Assembly (NCBI GenBank): GCA_012931725.1
Contig: CM022946.1
Coordinates: 73,212,269 to 73,276,268 of the forward strand
From: Litsea cubeba
Lineage: Eukaryota > Streptophyta > Magnoliopsida > Laurales > Lauraceae
Length of the DNA stretch: 64,000 nt
Direction: 5' to 3'
Under the pieces are notes generated by a model that saw only the letters and a list, made by a program, of their open reading frames with translations, searched no databases and was not told where the DNA came from. The stretch's first letter is position 1, and the number at the start of each line of letters is the position of its first letter. A program made the position numbers and the translations under genes. Shown here piece by piece: positions 1 through 11,633 of this stretch.

Positions 1-323
1 ACACTATCTCATAGTGATCAAAATGCTGCAACCTTGTCAGTATGAGATGTCCAATCTCATCACTGGTTGTGAAGATATTTAAGTATGAGATTTGTCACAC
101 ATGTCTCCCATATGTGGATCTCATCCATATACATGTGTTACATCTAATATACTTGTGGACCCCGGTTCATCTCATGAACCATCATGTCATTCGTATTGGT
201 TATGTGCAAGTATATAATAAATCACCATTCATCTCATGAAAGGAAAGCATGAATATATGAATAAAAAAAGAATTTAATCAATTTATTATATCATCTACTG
301 GATTGAGTCCATAAAACTAACCA
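1..323 (-). repeat. copia-1 3' LTR, partial
   Basis: This stretch matches 7211-7533 with about six substitutions and a one-base difference at the terminus (ctaacca here, ctaaca there). It is the internal-side end of the 3' LTR of a minus-strand element. The rest of this LTR lies left of the window. Confidence 0.9.
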
Positions 324-337
324 TCTCCCACTTGGGC
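324..337 (-). other. copia-1 polypurine tract
   Basis: On the minus strand this reads as a purine-rich run (AAGTGGGAGA core) directly abutting the TG start of the 3' LTR. That is the usual position of the plus-strand primer in copia elements. Confidence 0.75.
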
Positions 338-339
338 TC

Positions 340-3066
340 AATGCCAGTTAGAGTTGCATCTCATGCACTTCCCGTCTACTTATAGCTCAAAGACTTTGGT
401 AGTCAAAGGCTTAGTAAATGGATCTACTAGATTGTCTACAGAGGATATCTTGGTAATCGTACATCACCTCTCTGCACAATCTATCTGACCATGTATAACT
501 TCCTCTGTACATGCTTTTTGGCTCTTGGGTTATTTGGACTTAGTGACTGCCCTGCTGTCATCACAGTAAACTGTGATCGGCTGTCCTGCCAAAAATACCA
601 CTTCAAATTCCATAAGGAATCTTTTGATTCAATATGCTACCTTAGCTACTTCTCAAGCTGCTACAACATAAGCACATACCCAGAAGTTGATTTCCTAGAA
701 TCCTGATCTTACTAGAAGTCAGTATCTATGTAACCGACTGGAATCAACTCATCACTGCTGTAACTCAACATGTGATCTCTAGTTCTTCTCAAGTATTCGA
801 GAACACATCTTACATCAGTCAATGATAAAGACCTGTGCTAGACTGATATTTGCTGACTAGGCCTATTGCGTGACAGATATCCGGTCTAGTACGAAGCATA
901 GCTTACCGTACCAGAACCTTATCTATGTACACATCATTGGGATAAGCCTTATCATCCTATTTTTCCGGTCTCAATGGAAATTGATTCCTATGATGTACCT
1001 GGCTTTTCAAAAGTCTTAGCCAACCAAAACTTTTTCTGTTGACGATATCCTTATGTTACTCCATGGGAGAAGGATGTCGTCGACATATAATACCAGAAAA
1101 ACTACCCTGCGTTCTCGACTTTTCATTTACACATGACTTATCCGGATTCTGATAAAAATCAAGTGACTTGATTTCCTTAGTCAATACGAATGTTCCTGTT
1201 TCGGGATATCTGCTTGAATCCATAAATGGACTTATGCAGCCTGCAAACTCTTCGCACTTGGTTATTAGCTATAGAACCATCTGGTTACATCATATAGATG
1301 TTTTCCTCAAGATTGCCGTCGTGAGACGCTGTCTTGACATCCATTTGCCAAATCTCGTCACCGAGATGAACTGCAATGGATAAGAGTATCTGGATGGAAC
1401 TCTTCCATCTGGCTCTCATTTTCTTTTGTAGACTCACTTGCACCAAATAGGTTTGCTATTGGCAGGCAAGTCCACAAGTATCCAGACCTGATTAGAGTAC
1501 AAAGACTCCACCTCAGCTTTCATAGCATCTAACCAACGTCCCGAAAACTATGTCATTAACTGCTTTATCATAGTTCCAGGGATCTTGTTCCGGTTACACC
1601 GGGATTGCCTTGTAAGACTTTCCCAAAACCGAGAACTTGTCAAGGGTCCTGACAATACTCCCACTACAACAAGGCACTGGTGTAACTACTGGGTCAAGTA
1701 TGGGCGGATTTTCTTAAAGTTTGGTTATTCTTGGATTTGGAATTGTTCTTTCTTGAATTTCTTCCAAGATAACCATTTCTAAAGATTTCCAGTTAATCTT
1801 ATAATCTCCCTCCAGAAAACCGCATTGGTGCTGTGAAGCACTTTTTGCTCTCTGGGATTATAGAGCAACCAACCTTTAGTTCCTTTTTTGGATAGAATAT
1901 AAACATATGTACTTCCAACTTTTATTCCAACTAATCCGTCTTATCCTTCAGCACGTGTGCCGGACAACCCTGAAAACGTTGTAGACTAGGCTTTCGCCCT
2001 ATCCATAACTCCCTAGAAGTCTCAAGTATAGACTTAGATGGAATGAGGTTTAGTATATATTTCAGTTTCCATATCCCAAAATATAGGTAATCCGTAGAAA
2101 CTCAATCATAGACTTGATCATAGCTAAAAGAGTCTTGTTCAATCTTTCTGCTACTCCGTTTTGTTGAGGCAAACCAGGAGCAGACTACTGGGATCAAATC
2201 CCATTTTCTGATAAGTATCCCATAAAATTAGTGGAGAGATATTCGCCTTATCGATCTTATCAAAGAGTATTTATATTTTTACCTAATTGCTTTTCCGCTT
2301 CCGCTCGAAAACTCTTTGAACTATTAAAAAAATCTCGAACTTGTGGTGCATAAGTCATATGTATTCATATCTCGAGTAATCATCGGTGAAAGTGATGAAA
2401 TACTCGTATCAATCTCTCGCTCTAATATTATGGGTCCATACACATTAGTAAACACGAACTCCAATAAATCTTTGGCCCTTCTGCCCTTAGATGACTAAGG
2501 GTTTATTGGTCATTTTGCCTTCCAGACAGGATTTGCAGACAGGCATTGATTCTACCACCAATGAAGGCAAGATACCATCTTTCACTAGCCTGTCAATCCT
2601 GTTTAGGTTTAGATGACCTAGCCTCTTAGGTGCCAAAGTTTTTATTGGATTAGATGAAGGTGACTACCTCTTTAATGATGGTCTATCATTAACATCAGTG
2701 TCATGTATCTCATACATTGTGGGAGTTAACAAATAAAAGTCATTGATTACCTGGTCAGAATATATAAGAGTACCGCTCCTCTTTAAGACGATTTAATTAC
2801 CAAAAGTAACTGAATAACTCTTATTCATCATACTAGAAATTAAAATTCCGTCTTAAAACGGTACATATAATGTATCTGACAAAATCAACTTAATATTTGA
2901 AAATAACTAAGTTACTACTCCTTCTGACACTGCTTCTGCCTTGGCTTCTGATCCCAGGTTAATACTGATTTCCCCGTCATTAATCCTCCTGGTTACCTGT
3001 AACTCCTACAACATATTACTTATGTAATTAGTTGCACCAAAGTCTACAAACCAAGATTCTGAAGCA
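340..3066 (-). pseudogene. copia-1 degenerate pol (protease-integrase-RT-RNase H remnants)
   Basis: No long frame survives, but the minus strand keeps recognisable copia pol pieces in canonical order. Near 3030-3060 a protease-like WFVDFGATNYISN lies in another frame just after the gag stop. Near 2150-2190 there is an integrase piece, PGLPQQNGVAERLNKT. Near 1300-1350 there is an RT piece, QMDVKTA...NLEENIYM, followed by a stop. Near 520-570 there is an RNase H piece, VYCDDSRAVTKSK, then a stop. Frameshifts and stops are too many for any product. The span is about 2.7 kb, shorter than a full copia pol, so parts are deleted. Confidence 0.8.
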
Positions 3067-3942
3067 CTAGTTGAAAAAACTATCTTCAGAAACAAATGAC
3101 TCAATCATACCTGAGGTCTTTTCCTTTGACAGAAATCGTGGACAATTCCTCCTCCAATGTCCTGTCATACCACAGTGGAAACACTTTCCCTTTGCTCCCT
3201 TATCCTTGACCTTGGCCACACCACTAGTGGAACCATAGTCCACCTTAGGACCTTTGATGACTGATTTCTTCTTGCTATCCCGGTCTTTACCTTTCGGTTT
3301 AGACTTAGCAAATGACTTTTCTGTCATGAGGGCAGTTGGTCTTTTCTTCATGATTTCCTCAAACACTACCAGCTGGCGAGACAGCTCAGCTATTGTCATT
3401 TCCAATTTATTATAATTGATCTCGAAATGTTTGAATGAGTCTGGTAGTGATTGAATGATCATGTCGGTCTGCGCTTCTGTATCAAACGTAGTCCCCAATA
3501 CATCTAACTCATTCAATGCCAACTTCATTTGTAACAAATGTTTTTGTACTAGGGTTCCCTCAGCCATCTTTGTCTCCATCAGCACTTTTACAGCAGCCTG
3601 CCTAGCAAGCCTGACCTGGTCTGCAAACATCTCCTTTAAGTTCGATATAATATCGTATGCCGACTTATAGGATTGATGTTGTTCTTGCAAAATAGTAGAC
3701 ATGGATGCCTGAATAAAACATCTGGCCTTCTCATTGCCTTTGGTCCACTTGGTGTAAAAGTTTTTCACAATCTGTGGTGCATCAGGCTCAGGCTCAGGAA
3801 GGGAGGGTATTAGAAGGACATATTTGCAACTTGAAGATGTCAAGATAATATCCAGGTTCCTTTTCCAGTCTACATAGTTGGATCCCATCAACTTGTTCTG
3901 GTTGAGGATGGTCTCAAGTGGATTGAAAGTATTCGAATTCAT
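3067..3942 (-). CDS. gag: copia-1 Gag protein with CCHC zinc knuckle
   Basis: This is an uninterrupted copia Gag of about 290 residues. The N-terminal part (SNTFNPLETILNQNKLMGSN, then VDWKR) is typical of plant copia Gag, where Gag binds RNA and builds the virus-like particle in the cytoplasm. Near the C-terminus is a CCHC knuckle, CFHCGMTGHWRRNC, after a Lys-rich linker. I start it at the Met at 3942 because MNSNTF is the usual copia Gag start; an in-frame Met lies nine codons upstream at 3969. The frame ends just before protease-like residues in another frame, so Gag and Pol are no longer fused. It is the only intact frame in an otherwise ruined element. Confidence 0.85.
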   Translation of the reverse strand: MNSNTFNPLETILNQNKLMGSNYVDWKRNLDIILTSSSCKYVLLIPSLPEPEPDAPQIVKNFYTKWTKGNEKARCFIQASMSTILQEQHQSYKSAYDIISNLKEMFADQVRLARQAAVKVLMETKMAEGTLVQKHLLQMKLALNELDVLGTTFDTEAQTDMIIQSLPDSFKHFEINYNKLEMTIAELSRQLVVFEEIMKKRPTALMTEKSFAKSKPKGKDRDSKKKSVIKGPKVDYGSTSGVAKVKDKGAKGKCFHCGMTGHWRRNCPRFLSKEKTSGMIESFVSEDSFFN

Positions 3943-5355
3943 GCTGTATAAATTAAAGCACATAACCATACATTCAATGAAAGAATATAAATGACATTAG
4001 GGTTTAGTATTCTACCAAATTCATATGGGAATCCTCATAAGCACTGAATTCAGAATACATCGGAATCCCAATCCCTTAGGGCATGCCTCCTAGGGGAGTG
4101 CGAATGTCCTTGCATTGGTGCGGATCAAAGTTCGTCAAAATTAGAATTAAGACTAACTATCCATGATCCCCATCATTCATTATCATCTAGGTATCTCATA
4201 CCATATAATGTATGACTTCCGATTTGCTTTGGTTTCTAAAATACATGAGGCAAATCCTAGGGGATACTACATCATTATTTTAGTTAAGTGTGACCCACCA
4301 ACTAGCATTGCATGACAACCGTTGTGAGCAGCTCCTCCTAGGGGAGTAAGCCCCCACCCCGTCTCACCAACACTATCCATAGGAGATCCATATCTAGTAA
4401 CCAGACAAGCAAAAGCCCTCTGAAGGAACAGCCACACTCTTGGTGGCGCGAGGCCAATACTTTCCTTACAATGGACCTATGGTGGAAAACCATGGGGATT
4501 TATAAATTTAAATGCCCCGCTCCCACTTAATATTTTAGAATTGAGGATTTCCTTTTAAGGTTTTAGGGCCCACATATATAAATATATGAATCATCAAATC
4601 ATCTCATGATATGATCTAAGATTGGTTCCAAGTCAAGTTATTTTAAGGAAAGTCCAGTTTCTTAAATTAGTGTTACCAATGTTTCCATCTCATGGGTCAT
4701 CAACACTAATTAGAACTCTTTCCAAAAAATAATTTGATTTGACCAATATTAGTAACTTGCTATGTTTGGATCAGATTTGGAAACATTCTAAATAAAGCAT
4801 TCAACTATAAATAGAAAATGCAAAAATTAGAAACTAGTCCTCTCCTCCACATGGCCCAAGCGGAATAGACTTCTTAGACTTCTAGACTTTCCAAAAATTT
4901 GGAATTCCTCAAACACTTTGGGAAACTCCAAAACACCTTTGGTAATCTTCAAACTCTTTGATTAGGAGTCCAACTTCACTTTCCTTCTTAGTCTCGGACA
5001 TCGCCAGAATTTACAAATTAAGAAAATTACATAAATTCCTATGTCTCTACGATGAGACTGACATGATAATCTATTAATGGAAATAAAAAGGCTCATAGGG
5101 AATTTCACCATGCCTTGCCCTAAACCGGGAAAACAAGGAAACCATGATGCCCTTTACAACTTGCCAAAAATAAACATTCAACCATAAAAGAAAGTAAAAA
5201 GACTTGTGGGCCATATGGAGAGAGCATGATAACCTGCATGTTAGTATCTCATACTAGCAAAGGAACTCACAAAACTGGGTTACCAAACAACAATGGAAAA
5301 GACAGGATGCCAAATATTGCCACTACTATGATTCATGCCCCTACGTAGAGGGGGT

Positions 5356-5372
5356 CCGGGGGTGTCCCCCGG
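5356..5372. repeat. Perfect hairpin in a GC-rich island of the copia-1 leader
   Basis: The sequence ccgggggtgtcccccgg is a 7 bp perfect stem with a 3-base loop. It lies in an island of about 80 bp that also contains gggggcagcgcccccg-like inverted runs. The surrounding leader is AT-rich, so the island stands out. Its function is unknown; in the element RNA it could form a strong structure upstream of gag. Confidence 0.7.
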
Positions 5373-5457
5373 CGGGGTCGAGCTGCACGGTCAGCTCGCG
5401 GGGGCCCAGGGGGCAGCGCCCCCGAAACAAAAACAAAAACTGTGATCTCATATGTCA

Positions 5458-5545
5458 GTCTGTTCCGTCGACCTACTAGAGGGTTCGATCGACCGGCCTC
5501 AGTGTCTTCGGTCGACCTACCAGAGGGCTCGGTCGACCTGCCTGA
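5458..5545. repeat. GTCGACC motif repeats in the copia-1 leader
   Basis: Two imperfect copies of a unit containing gtcgacctac-agagggctcg-gtcgacc sit here, giving four gtcgacc or tcgaccg motifs in about 85 bp. Two overlapping short frames cross it but it does not look like coding sequence. Confidence 0.6.
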
Positions 5546-5798
5546 CAGAAATCTGCAAGTTGGATTTTTCTATTTCGTGTCCAACCATCTCCAAAACTCT
5601 TCTGAAGATTCCCAATGGCTTCCTACCATCATTCCATCATTGTTAAACCCTTTTGTGACTATCCAAACATGGATTTACTAATTATCCAAGAAAAACCATC
5701 AAAACTGATCCGTACATAGCCTTTGATCTATCCTCTTCGCATCTCATGGAAAGATTAGATCAAGCTTACTGATCTAACACGATTAGAGATGAGGTAAG

Positions 5799-5810
5799 GC
5801 TCTGATACCA
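5799..5810 (-). other. copia-1 primer-binding site (initiator tRNA-Met type)
   Basis: The minus strand reads TGGTATCAGAGC two bases after the 5' LTR terminus. This is the classic plant copia primer-binding site complementary to the 3' end of initiator tRNA-Met. It fixes the element's orientation and LTR boundary. Confidence 0.92.
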
Positions 5811-5812
5811 AT

Positions 5813-7533
5813 TGTTGGAAATAGGGTGGGCCTCTAGGATAGGTTTCTTAAACTTTTGACCCACTTGATGCAGGGATCAACTATCCAGAAGGCTATAAAA
5901 CCCAATCCAAGATTCAAGTCCTCAATCTCAGCCATCTTTGATCAGTAAGACAATCTATCTAGAAGATAGAACCAGCAACATATAAGCTACAAATAAATCT
6001 ACAACATGCAAGGAAGTAGATTATACCTTTGGAGCTCGGTTGTGCTCTAATGGAGAATTTGCGTCTTTCTTTGATGATGAAACGCTTTCACTAATCAAAT
6101 AGGAATCTCCAAGATCTCTTGATCTTCCACGCTATGACCCGTATTAGATTCTCCTTTTTCTCAAGAAGATGGTGGGATCTCCAAGAGAAAACCACTAGGG
6201 ACTCTAGGGAGGAACTAGAAAGGGAACTAGAAGAGGGAGAGGAGAAAGAACTCGTGCAACACTTGCACTAGGGAGGCTTGGGCGTGAATCCCAATGTATG
6301 GAGAGTGCATGCACGTCCAAGGCCTCTTCTCCTCTTATTTATAGCTTTTGCAAGTTGCCTCCTCTTTACTAATTACAATATAAGTCTTACTTCCATTAAT
6401 TAGTAACTTATCATATCATAATTAGAAGTCTCACTTCAAATATGATTAGTATCTTTCTAATTCCTTTCTAATTAAAATAGAAGTCTCACTTTAAATAGAA
6501 ATAGTAACTTTCCTTTTAGAGTTCAACTAGAATTTGATACTTTCTAATAATTGGGCTAGCGTGGGGACCACTAGGGATTCCTTAGAAAGCTGGCTCCAAC
6601 TGGGACACGCGACCCCACATCTCATGTGTAATCCGGGCCCATAGTTAATTGCAAATAACTCCACTATATAAATGCAATTGAACTCCAGTCTTAGGAATAT
6701 TACATAGAAGACCCTAAACTTCCACATTACCACAAGTAGACCCCTCTATCAATATCCATGGATCAATTGGACCTGTCTTCCAAACTAGATCCATATCTTA
6801 TTATCCTTGAGCCCCAATTAATTATAATGATCAATAGGTACCTTTCCAATTAACTCTTAATCGGAATGGGTGCGCACTTACCAATGATAAATCCATTAAT
6901 TGGCACAAGGGGATATTAGAGATAGATTCCATCTTGACCATTGAATGTTCCCACAACTCTACTACCATGCACCCAAATCACCAAGGTGTTGACCTACAGT
7001 TGGCCTCACTCATTGGTGACTCAAAGCAAATGAATATATAGAAACTTGAGTTCATTAATGTCTCAGGATTGAGAGCCTATTGCTAGGGAATTATGAGAGC
7101 AGACCTTAAAGCAAAGACAGTGTTTATAAAGTGCTTCTCATGGTCCTTCAATACGTCATATGTACCAGTACTATGATCCAAAATCTTACATTCTGATGAT
7201 CGAGACAAATCACACTATCTCGTAGTGATCAAAATGCTGCAACCTTGTCAGTATGAGATGTCCAATCTCATCACTGGTTGTGAAGATATTTAAGTATAAG
7301 ATTTGTCACACATGTCTCCCGTATGTGGATCTCATCCATACACATGTGTTACATCTAATATACTTGTGGACCCCGGTTCATCTTATGAACCATCATGTCA
7401 TTCGTATTGGTTATGTGCAAGTATATAATAAATCACCATTCATCTCATGAAAGGAAAGCATGAATATATGAATAAATAAAGAATTTAATCAATTTATTAT
7501 ATCATCTACTGGATTGAGTCCATAAAACTAACA
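5813..7533 (-). repeat. copia-1 5' LTR, complete (1721 bp)
   Basis: This LTR is bounded by TGTT at 5813 and AACA at 7533 on the plus strand. The last 323 bases match the partial LTR at the window start. A TATA-like box on the minus strand (gctataaataag, 6335-6346) would drive element transcription leftward. Confidence 0.88.
6335..6346 (-). promoter_or_regulatory. TATA box of copia-1 LTR
   Basis: The minus strand reads gctataaataag inside the 5' LTR, the expected place for the element promoter. The call rests on sequence alone. Confidence 0.55.
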
Positions 7534-8070
7534 ACAAGAACAGCAGTAAGAAAACAATAAAACAACCGCAAACAGAAGGGTACTCAATCCAACTCCCTCA
7601 ATTCCATAAAGATATTCAAAGACTACAATTTTGGCAAATTCTCAATGGTAATTTTCAATGAGAATAATTTGGCTATCTATAGAATCATTAACTGATAACA
7701 TAAAATATCATATCATAGTGCCAACTCATCAATCTAATACAATCTTAATCCTACATTTCTAAATTTCATCGTTCCATAATTCCCAAGCCTAAAAATGGAC
7801 CTCACAACCACAAAACAGATCACCACCATCACCGTCATCACCCTTGCGACCGACCACGACGGAGTCTCTGACAAAGACCTCCCTTACCCCATCTATCTCT
7901 TCCTCTCTTTCTTTGAAAGTGCCCCAATTGCCAAGATATTCTATTCCACTCCAAAGATAGAAAAAACAAACACCCACAAAGGTTCTCATGAAGAATAAAG
8001 TAGTGAAGTTTCATTTTTTTTTTAAAGGAGAATAAGGCAGTGAAGCTTCATGGGATCTCTGAAACGTTTT

Positions 8071-8241
8071 TTTATTGGGTTTTTGAAGGAACCCATTAAG
8101 AAAAACATTGTTATTCCTAAATGGGTTTGGCTTCTCCTCGATTTCAATCATATTTTTTACTGGGTTTCTGAAGGAACCCATTAAGAAAAACATTGTTATT
8201 CCAAAATGGGTTTGGCTTCTCCTCGATTTCAATCATCTCCA
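8071..8241. repeat. 85 bp tandem duplication
   Basis: The unit beginning tgggtttttgaaggaaccc at 8076 recurs at 8161 with a few changes and includes aagaaaaacattgttattcc. There are two copies in direct orientation with a period of 85 bp. No gene is associated with it. Confidence 0.85.
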
Positions 8242-9107
8242 CAAGTACACAAGGCATATCTGGGGAGGGGTTGTTTTGAAATTGAAACCCAAGTATTCAG
8301 AATGGTTCTTTCTGGTAACCACTTGCTTATATCATCAAATACAATAAATGAAACACAGTCACACAATAAGTGTGCAAGAGAAGAATTTTCAAACTCATCG
8401 ATTGCCTTGCCCTACTGAATGGAAATGGTAGATGAATGAAGTCCTCGTTAGGTCGGTGTTCTGCCTCTCCGTCGCCTTTCCTCGGGTCATGAATGAAACC
8501 AGCAGCCTTTGAACTCCCCTTTTATTCAGAAGTTTAGTAAAGACCCGCGAATGAACCCGAAATCCTTGATCTTTCTTTCTCTTGAGCTAGGGTAAAAGAG
8601 AAGCACCAGATATAATTGAATTCTCCGTGAAGATGCGGAGTACCAACGGCCAAGCCGCAGCTCTGAACGCATAGAGCTCTACTGGGCATGACTTTCTCGT
8701 TCCATAGCGCACTTTGAAGAAAGATCTTCATCCACTATTGCTTGATTTGAGATAATGACTAGTTTGGGTCCTTAGAATTTGGTTGCCCTGCAACCTCATT
8801 ATCTAATTCTGTTTACCAATATTTCATAATGGAAAAGAACAAAGTAATTGTCCTTATTGGTAAATCAGGTTATACAAACATGTGCGTAGAAAGAAAGTTG
8901 CCTTGAATGCACTCCATTCTCAAAGATCAAAACTTGCCTTCAAACCTAAGAATTGGTAATTTTGAATGTCCTAAACCAGTGTGTCATGCAAGCGAAGCTC
9001 TGTGATGTAAAATGCATTGACTGACAACAGAGCTTTATGTGGGACATAATATTAGCAAAAACATGGCCTAATTCTATATTTCTTCTTCTTCTTCTTTGTG
9101 TTTAAAT

Positions 9108-9112
9108 CCATC
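9108..9112. other. Target-site duplication of element A, left copy (CCATC)
   Basis: These five bases immediately outside the left LTR are identical to 21712-21716 outside the right LTR. This is the expected product of integrase-mediated insertion. Confidence 0.9.
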
Positions 9113-10000
9113 TGTAGGTGCAGAAAATAATGACCCACAATAACTGGGGAGCCTTTCAGCACTTATCCAACGTGGTGATGACTGGGTACCGTCCGGAAGC
9201 CTGAAAGAGAAGAACACACGGTCAGAGGACCCTGGCCTGGGCGGCGCAAGGCTCTCCGATGCCAAAGTCAGTGAATGAACTGGAACAATGGAAGGAGAGG
9301 AAGAAGAGAGGCAGAGTAACAGCTCTGTGGGATCAATTGTGCGTACCTTGCATGTGGTATGAAGCTCTATTTATAGAGGCTTGGGTCGTATCTTTGGAGG
9401 ATATCTTGATGTGGGTCCCATGATTCGACTGGGAAGTCATGATCAGCCCACAAAGTAATAAATGCGGTCCAATCCAGCCCACTTTGCATTTAATGCTAGT
9501 CGGATCAGCCCACATTGCATTAAATGCGCGTCTTGTTGGGCCAGATCGTGTTGGGCGCCTTTGGCGGTAGGAGTATCATCGGATCTGCCCTCTGGCCTCG
9601 CCCTGATGTGGCCTCAACCACTGGATGCCGCCCTGTCAGGGATCTGGCGAAGATTGTGGACGGCTGGATGTCGCATCTGTCTCACTAGCTCGTGCCCCTA
9701 TTCCTCCACGTGCCTGATGACGTGGGGGATGAGGGGTGCGAGTGGAGGATCTTTCGTGCTTCGGCTTTCATCCTGGCTCCTTCATCCGAGGTGGAGCTTT
9801 CAGCCCAGATGGGCACATGGGGTAGCCGAGCTCGGCGCTAGCGGCTTGGAGCTGTTTGACTTCGGCTGAGGCCTCTGCCCTGTTAACCGAGGTGAGTTTG
9901 GTGCCACGTGGATGGCACGCGGACGGCACGTGAGAGTGCTTAGTCTCATCTGATGGCTGTGATTAGCGTAATCCTGTAGTTCTGGAAATCTCCCCACACA
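9113..10000 (-). repeat. Element A 3' LTR (888 bp)
   Basis: Bounded by TGTAGGTGC and CCCACACA. It is equal in length to the right LTR, with about 18 scattered substitutions and no indel that I can see. A minus-strand TATAAATA (9368-9375) marks the promoter. Confidence 0.93.
9368..9375 (-). promoter_or_regulatory. TATA box in element A 3' LTR
   Basis: The minus strand reads TATAAATA within ctctataaatagag. The same motif sits at the corresponding place in the right LTR. Confidence 0.6.
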
Positions 10001-10020
10001 ATTGCCCCCTAGCTTTTGAC
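10001..10020 (-). other. Element A polypurine tract
   Basis: The minus strand reads aaaagctagggggcaat directly before the TG of the 3' LTR. The position and the run of G residues fit the plus-strand DNA primer. Confidence 0.7.
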
Positions 10021-10272
10021 CTCTTAAGCTACCTAGCCTTTAGTGGTCGAAAGCTAGAAAAACTCGTCTGGGGATGCGGCGATGATTGCCTGGTGTCGCT
10101 TCAACTTTTCTGAAGCAATAAATGCTCTGCCCTATCTGTCCTGGGAAGCGAATTGACGGCTACACGCGTAGCCTCTTTACTGATTGCGCTGTCTTATTGA
10201 TGGAACGGGCGCGGATTGCGAAATCCGTCCTTTCGAATTTCGAAAGTAGCGCGCGCCGAGGGTTCCCTTTCC

Positions 10273-10279
10273 ATAAATA
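10273..10279 (+). promoter_or_regulatory. TATA box of the antisense gene in element A
   Basis: ccataaatag lies 273 bases inside the 3' LTR edge and about 235 bases before the antisense ATG, on the strand opposite to the element. A plausible 5' UTR intron follows (GTAAGT at 10424, AG at 10505-10506). Confidence 0.5.
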
Positions 10280-10508
10280 GGGTCGTCTTCTTCCTTTCTT
10301 GTTTCTGATTTCTTTTCGCCTTCGCCTTCATCTTTGATTTCTGATCTGCTGCTCGAGATCTCTCTAGCGAGGACGACCATAGGACGCGCCCGGATCTGTT
10401 CTTGAGTCACCCCATTTGTCCCTGTAAGTTGCTTCGTGCCTCTGTGTAGCTTTTTCTTGGGGTTTCGCGACCTTTAGGGTTTAACTTTTGGTGTCACCCT
10501 TTTTAGAC

Positions 10509-11602
10509 ATGGGCACCCCTAGGTTCGATTTAGATACTGAAGAGGGCATAGCCAGATTTAGGGCCGCTTACAATATTCCGGAGGGAGTCCTCCTCAAGCC
10601 GGCGGACTCCGTCGACTATGCCACGATGCGGTGGTCCTGCGGTTGGATGCCGTTCCCTCTGATCTCCGTGATCGAGGGTGGGGTCAGATTTCCTCTGCAC
10701 CCCTTGCTTAGGGCTTGCCTCAGTACCTGGTCCATTACCCCGTGCCAGCTGATGCCCAATGGCTATAAGGTCATCATGGGCACGGCGAAGCTGAATGAGA
10801 TTTTGGGGACCGACCTGGGTGTTCATGATATCGAGGACACCTACGATATCTGCAAGGCTGGGGAAGGGAAATATTATCTCCGGGTGAAGCCGCAGCGAAG
10901 AGGCTTCGTCCTGGCCTTGGAGGATTCGAGTAAGAACGCCGAGGAAACCTTCTTCTGTGTGTCGGGGGGCTGGGAGTTTGGCCGGCGCTGGCGAGAGCAG
11001 GAGGCTGATGGTCCCACGTCGCCCCGGGACAGTCCCAAGTAAACACTGCTTCTTTTCTCTTACTCGCTTTGCTTGATCTCGATGATGCCGGGCTGACATT
11101 CTTAATGTTTGTTTCTGTTGTGCAGAGGCAGGCGCGAGGCGACGCCGAGCTGCGAGTGAAGGCTGGAGGAGGAACGTTGACGACGTCAACAAGGTCGAGA
11201 GATACAAGGGGCACGAGACCAGGTCGGCTTGGAAGCTGCTCGGGTATACGCCGAGGTACCGTGGCCACTATAGGAGAACCGGAGTAGCCGAGGTGGACGA
11301 GGCGCACCCTGATCGTCCTACCGTCTCCGTTGCCGTACCAGCCGGGATCCCTTTGACCGATCCTGCTGCGAGCCGAGCTGTGTCTGACGTCGAGGCGTCC
11401 ACCTCTAGTTCAGAGCCACCGAACCTGACGCAAATAGTGGACGCTTATTCCTCCGATCGAGAAGAAGGCATGGAGGGAAGCTCGAGGGAGCCAGTTGTTA
11501 AGGATCTGGCGGCGAAGTTCAGGCTGAGGTCATCATCTTCTGGGGCGCCATCATCTGCCAGTACCCGCGCAGCTTCGGGCTCGGGGGGTGCTGGCACTAC
11601 TT

Positions 11603-11633
<31 letters not shown>

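Larger units (their letters stand above)
3943..5798 (-). other. copia-1 leader (5' untranslated internal region)
   Basis: This 1.85 kb lies between the primer-binding site and gag. I see no supported coding frame. It is AT-rich except for a sharply GC-rich island at about 5345-5425 and a repeated Sal I-like motif block at about 5458-5545, both listed separately. Confidence 0.6.
1..7533 (-). mobile_element. copia-1: Ty1/copia LTR retrotransposon (5' end of left LTR outside window)
   Basis: The end of one direct repeat at 1-323 recurs at 7211-7533, and the full right copy runs 5813-7533. Between them, on the minus strand, lie a primer-binding site at 5799-5810, a leader of about 1.8 kb, an intact gag, a degenerate pol and a polypurine tract. 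The minus-strand element therefore has its 5' LTR on the right. LTR ends are TGTT...AACA. The five bases after the right LTR (7534-7538, acaag) would be the target duplication, but the left flank is not in the window. Over the 323 shared bases I count about six substitutions. Pol is far more decayed than that suggests, so this may be a gag-only non-autonomous family moved in trans. Confidence 0.9.
7534..9112. other. Backbone with no supported gene
   Basis: These 1.6 kb lie between copia-1 and element A. Short frames exist on both strands (for example 7795-7998) but they are low-complexity and I cannot support them. An 85 bp tandem duplication is listed separately. The sequence continues after element A at 21717, because A's CCATC target duplication joins the two sides. 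Confidence 0.6.

Noticed and set aside
8011..8418. Small genes across the 85 bp duplication
   Set aside because: The frames follow the tandem repeat and have no independent support.
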